DNA of 64,000 nucleotides, from positions 372,001 through 436,000 of the forward strand of contig NZ_JAHESE010000002.1 in the NCBI RefSeq assembly GCF_018598175.1, read 5' to 3'. Of this stretch, positions 60,647-64,000 are shown piece by piece. The position numbers and the translations under genes were made by a program. Every line of letters begins with the position of its first letter. The stretch's first letter is position 1. A model generated the notes under the pieces. The model saw only the letters and a program-made list of their open reading frames with translations, searched no databases and had not been told where the DNA came from. The DNA is from Dawidia cretensis. Its GTDB lineage: Bacteria; Bacteroidota; Bacteroidia; Cytophagales; Cyclobacteriaceae.

Positions 60647-63210
60647 TGGAATACTATATCAAGTTGAAGCGCAGGGTGCGGCCGGTGTTCCGCGACCGGT
60701 GGGTGTGGTCCATGGCCTGGCGTGATGCGCGGCATAACTTCTCCCGCCTGTTCCTGTTCGCGGCCTCGCTCATTACCGGAATCACGGCCGTGGTGGCGCT
60801 TGACTCGCTGAACCGGACGTTGCAAGGCGACATCGACCGCAATGCGAAGGAGCTGTTAGGGGCCGACTTTGCTGTAAGCGGTGATAAGAAGTTTGGGAGC
60901 GAGCTGCAGGCGTTGTTCGACTCGACGAAACTGCCGCAGGCATCGGAAGCCGACATGGCATCGATGGTATTGTTTACGCGGTCCAATGAATCGCGGCTGA
61001 TCCGCGTGGTGGCGGTGACCGAGGGGTTTCCGTTTTACGGAAAGATAGAGACGCAACCCGTGGATGCGGCTGCCAAGCTACAGGGAGGACGTTATGCCAT
61101 GTTGGATGCTTCGCTGGCCACGCAATTTGAGGTGAGCTCGGGTGATTCGATTCGCCTCGGGAATAGTGTATTTACTGTCGCCGGTGTGGTGGAGAAGATT
61201 CCCGGCGGGGGCGGGGTGATGAGTACGTTTACGCCGTCGGTATACATTCCGTTGCGCGAGCTCGACTTGACAGGCCTGGTACAGTATGGTAGCCGGGTGA
61301 CCTATAAACGCTATTTCAAAACGGCTAACGATGCGGGCACGAAGGTGCTGGAGGAGTCGCTGGGGCCGGTCGTGAAGCAGCGTGGGTATTCATTCGATAC
61401 CGTGCAATCGCGGAAGGAAGGGTTGGGCGAGGGCTTTATGTCTATCTACCGGTTCTTTTCGTTGCTGGGCTTTTTGGCGTTGATCCTCGGCTGTATCGGT
61501 GTGGCCAGCTCGGTACACATCTATGCCGGCGAGAAGCGGGAGGAAGTGGCGGTGCTGCGGTGTATTGGTTCGTCGGGATGGCAAGCGTTCAATATATACT
61601 TCATTCAGATCTTTGTGCTGGGGGTGATCAGCAGTGTGATCGGCTCGTTGCTGGGCATCGGGATCACCCAGGTGCTGCCCCTGCTGTTAAAAGATATTAT
61701 TCCTTTTGAGGTGGGCTTTACTTTTTCGTGGAGTCCGCTGATCCTGGGGGTGCTACTCGGGACGGTCGTTTCGTTTTTATTCTCGTTGTTGCCGCTGGTG
61801 GCCGTGCGCTTTGTCCCGCCGCTGACGGTATTGCGGGCACAGTCCGGTACGTCACAACGGTATTCCAAGACACAATTTGCGGCGTTGGTGCTGATCGGAT
61901 TTTTTCCGTTGGCATTCGCCGCCTGGCAGACCCGCAGTTGGCTTACGGGTACATTCTTTTTCCTGGGACTATTAGCCGCGTTGCTCGCCCTGACGGGCGT
62001 GGCGATGGGGTTGCTCTGGGCCGTGCGCCGGTTCTTTCCAACCAACGCAGGCTTCGTGCTTAGGCACTCGCTGTCGAGTTTGTTCCGGCCGAATAACCAG
62101 ACGCGCGTGCTGCTGGTCACGATCGGGTTGGGCGCATTCATCATCTCGATGCTGAACGTGATTGAGGCGAGTATGCTGTCGCAGGTGGAGTTTACCGGGC
62201 AGGAGAATCAATCGAATACCATTCTTTTTGATATTCAACGCGAGCAGCGGGACGGCGTGATCAAGCTGATGGAGGATAATAAATTAAAGGTAAACCAGGT
62301 GGTGCCGATCATTACTTGTCGCTTGCGCGAGGTGAAGGGCAAGACAATCGAAAGCCTGACGGCCGATACCACACAGCAAAGGTCCAATTGGGCGTTGACG
62401 CGCGAATACCGCATTACCTATCGCGACACGTTGACCCGATCCGAGGAATTGTTGGAAGGAGAGGTGCAGCATAAGAAAGCGGGTAGGGACTCGGTATGGG
62501 TGACGGTGTCGGAAGACGTCGCCGAGCGACTGGATATAACAATGGGTGATTCGCTGGTGTTTGATATGCAGGGTGTTCCCATGACGGTATACCTTGCAGG
62601 CGTGCGTAAGATAGACTGGCCGAAGGATCCACCCAATTTCATTTTTGTGTTTCCGACGGGCGTGCTGGAATATGCGCCACAGATCTACGTTACATCGACG
62701 CGCATCACCGACCGGCAGCAGGCCAGTCGCTTCCAGCAACAGCTGGTGCAGCAATACCCGAATGTGTCGTTGATTGATTTGCAGTTGATATTGGGTACTA
62801 TTAATAAGCTGTTTAACGACCTGGGACTGGTGATCCGGTTCCTGGCCTTGTTCAGCATCCTGACAGGGTTGATTGTATTGGCCGGCGCGGTGATCAACAG
62901 CAAGTTTGTGCGGAAGAAGGAGAATGTATTGCTGCGCACGATCGGCGCGCGGACGCGTCAAATCACGATGATCACGTTGATCGAGTATGCGTGGCTCGGC
63001 TTGTTCTCGGCATTGACGGGCATGATCCTGTCGTTGGGCGGGGGCTGGTTGCTGACACGGTTTTTCTTCGAGATCACCTTTGCCTTTGATTGGGCGGAGT
63101 TGCTGCTGATTGGTGGGGGCGTGGTGCTGCTGACGATGGTGATCGGCTGGTGGAACTCGCGCGATGTGATTAGTGCGCCGCCGTTACAGATTTTGCGCGG
63201 AGAAGGATAG
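60643..63210 (+). CDS. ABC transporter permease, YbbP-like (FtsX/MacB superfamily)
   Basis: An 855-residue permease with a duplicated core: an N-terminal helix (LFLFAASLITGITAVVALDS) followed by a periplasmic domain (~60-240), TM block (~265-400, SVHIYAGEKREEVAVLRCIG is the FtsX-like signature), two central helices, a second helix-periplasmic domain-TM block (~475-850) with FVRKKENVLLRTIGARTRQI. Size and duplication match YbbP. It overlaps the ATPase gene by 4 nt and is followed by a hairpin terminator. It probably works with YbbA and possibly the divergent TesA-like enzyme on envelope lipids or lipophilic compounds. Confidence 0.9.
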   Translation: MMEYYIKLKRRVRPVFRDRWVWSMAWRDARHNFSRLFLFAASLITGITAVVALDSLNRTLQGDIDRNAKELLGADFAVSGDKKFGSELQALFDSTKLPQASEADMASMVLFTRSNESRLIRVVAVTEGFPFYGKIETQPVDAAAKLQGGRYAMLDASLATQFEVSSGDSIRLGNSVFTVAGVVEKIPGGGGVMSTFTPSVYIPLRELDLTGLVQYGSRVTYKRYFKTANDAGTKVLEESLGPVVKQRGYSFDTVQSRKEGLGEGFMSIYRFFSLLGFLALILGCIGVASSVHIYAGEKREEVAVLRCIGSSGWQAFNIYFIQIFVLGVISSVIGSLLGIGITQVLPLLLKDIIPFEVGFTFSWSPLILGVLLGTVVSFLFSLLPLVAVRFVPPLTVLRAQSGTSQRYSKTQFAALVLIGFFPLAFAAWQTRSWLTGTFFFLGLLAALLALTGVAMGLLWAVRRFFPTNAGFVLRHSLSSLFRPNNQTRVLLVTIGLGAFIISMLNVIEASMLSQVEFTGQENQSNTILFDIQREQRDGVIKLMEDNKLKVNQVVPIITCRLREVKGKTIESLTADTTQQRSNWALTREYRITYRDTLTRSEELLEGEVQHKKAGRDSVWVTVSEDVAERLDITMGDSLVFDMQGVPMTVYLAGVRKIDWPKDPPNFIFVFPTGVLEYAPQIYVTSTRITDRQQASRFQQQLVQQYPNVSLIDLQLILGTINKLFNDLGLVIRFLALFSILTGLIVLAGAVINSKFVRKKENVLLRTIGARTRQITMITLIEYAWLGLFSALTGMILSLGGGWLLTRFFFEITFAFDWAELLLIGGGVVLLTMVIGWWNSRDVISAPPLQILRGEG

Positions 63211-63222
63211 AGATCAGCGTGA

Positions 63223-63269
63223 GTGTGAGCGTGAGAGCGAAGTGAAAGAGTGTTCGCTCTCGCTCACAC
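63223..63269. terminator. Long hairpin between convergent permease and DsbD-like genes
   Basis: GTGTGAGC (63223-63230) pairs with GCTCACAC (63262-63269), and GAGAGCGAA (63233-63241) pairs with TTCGCTCTC (63253-63261), separated by a 2-nt bulge: 17 bp in all around an 11-nt loop. It is followed by ACTTATTTTATT. Placed between two gene ends, it can terminate in both directions. Confidence 0.75.
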
Positions 63270-63271
63270 AC

Positions 63272-64000
63272 TTATTTTATTATGGCGTCGAGACCTGATT
63301 GCAGGTAGTTAGCATAACTTATAGAATCGTAGTCTGCGCCTTGCGGCGGCACCAATGGTGCCTGCGTTGTGGGATCGAGTAATACGTAGAACGGTTGCGA
63401 ATTGGTGTTGAAGCGCGTGGCCTGGATGTCGCTGTTCAAGCCGCCGATCGTGGTGATCTTGCGCTTACTGAATTGGCTGACATAGTGTTCGTCGACAGGC
63501 AATTCTGTTTTGTCGTCTACATAGAGCTGAATGAGAACATACTCTTGCTTCAGGAAGGGGTAGACGTTCTTGTCGGGCCATACGGCCGCTTCCATTTTGC
63601 GGCAGTTGACGCAGGCATGTCCGGTGAAGTCGATGAGTACCGGTTTGTGATTCGCTTTCGCATAGGCCAATCCTTCCTGGTAGTCGAAGAATGGATCGAG
63701 GTGGAGCGGTTTATCAAACAGGGTTTCATACTTGCGTGCGGGTTGGCCGGCGTCGGCTGCCTTCGGCCCTGGCGATGCGCCGGTTTCTGCAAACAGCGTC
63801 GGGGTATAAAGATCGAAGTCCTGGCTGGTCTGCGGTGGCAGGAAGGCCGAGATCGATTTTAGGGGAGCGCCCCACAGTCCGGGTACCATGTAAAGAGCAA
63901 AGGCAAATGCAGCGATGGACAGGAATAGCCGGGGAACGGTGATGTGTGTCAGATTGCTGTCGTGTGCAAACTTTAGCTTGCCCAGCAGGTAAGCGCGGGC
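63272..64000 (-). CDS. DsbD-like thiol-disulfide interchange protein, C-terminal part (5' end outside window)
   Basis: The frame is open to the window edge, so only the last 242 residues are visible. They begin with the end of a membrane domain (RLFLSIAAFAFALYMVPGLW), then a periplasmic linker and a thioredoxin-like domain with KPVLIDFTGHACVNCRKMEA, where CVNC is the redox-active CxxC. WPDKNVYPFLKQEYVLIQLY and a final SGLDAIIK complete the fold. DsbD carries electrons from cytoplasmic thioredoxin across the membrane to keep periplasmic thiols reduced. The inner-membrane domain and any N-terminal domain lie outside the window. Confidence 0.88.
   Translation of the reverse strand, partial: ARAYLLGKLKFAHDSNLTHITVPRLFLSIAAFAFALYMVPGLWGAPLKSISAFLPPQTSQDFDLYTPTLFAETGASPGPKAADAGQPARKYETLFDKPLHLDPFFDYQEGLAYAKANHKPVLIDFTGHACVNCRKMEAAVWPDKNVYPFLKQEYVLIQLYVDDKTELPVDEHYVSQFSKRKITTIGGLNSDIQATRFNTNSQPFYVLLDPTTQAPLVPPQGADYDSISYANYLQSGLDAIIK

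Noticed and set aside
1-64000. tRNA or rRNA genes, CRISPR arrays, insertion sequences, prophage genes
   Set aside because: Looked for conserved T-loop motifs, regularly spaced direct repeats, transposase or integrase motifs and phage structural genes; none was found. The three dispersed repeats carry no transposase.

Overview
The window is a chromosomal piece of a Bacteroidota bacterium with moderately high GC, most likely Cytophagales or Chitinophagales. The evidence is a gliding/type IX secretion (T9SS) type-B sorting domain followed by a PorP/SprF gene, a SusC/SusD pair, Bacteroidota-style lipoprotein signals (Cys followed by acidic residues), several TAnnTTTG-like -7 promoter elements and a general lack of Shine-Dalgarno sequences. 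The genus assignment is an inference. I saw no rRNA, tRNA, CRISPR array, insertion sequence or prophage.

Layout. 1-3.5 kb: end of a large PKD-repeat surface protein and its PorP/SprF partner. 3.5-6.2 kb: DUF1569 protein and YbjJ-like MFS transporter, divergent from a DeoR regulator across a promoter packed with ATATTGC repeats, then a 47-codon conserved small gene. 6.3-11.9 kb: tRNA nucleotidyltransferase, a six-PAS soluble histidine kinase with its receiver partner, and mscL. 12-15.7 kb: a secreted TPR-CHAT (caspase-like) protein and a beta-barrel protein. 15.8-28.7 kb: a CusRS-like two-component system, a type-I-secretion-like ABC/HlyD/TolC operon whose ATPase domain has lost nearly every catalytic motif, and a CusCBA/Czc-like heavy-metal RND operon. 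Both operons begin with the same promoter design: four direct repeats at 11-12 bp spacing ending exactly 10 nt before an nnnnTTTG element, which suggests one regulon under the adjacent response regulator.

28.9-37.8 kb: secreted M20 peptidase, cyanophycinase-like S51 peptidase, two PKD plus YWTD-propeller lipoproteins, SusD and SusC, resembling a polymer or peptide uptake locus. 38.4-48.5 kb: two paralogous DUF3857/transglutaminase/DUF2569 membrane proteins, the second broken by an internal deletion and frameshift. Between them lie an unknown protein that runs out of frame into lgt, a small AT-rich island with a broken VanZ-like gene, and a Crp/Fnr regulator with an SDR enzyme.

48.8-59.2 kb: a two-gene Rhs/YD-repeat polymorphic toxin (1225 aa plus 2060 aa, overlapping ATGA) whose AT-rich C-terminal tip is followed, with 1 nt overlap, by a probable immunity gene. 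59.3-64 kb: TesA-like SGNH hydrolase divergent from a YbbA/YbbP-like ABC pair, then the C-terminal part of a DsbD-like reductase. A structured dispersed repeat (9-bp stem plus a second hairpin) occurs three times, at about 11.9, 28.8 and 30.2 kb.
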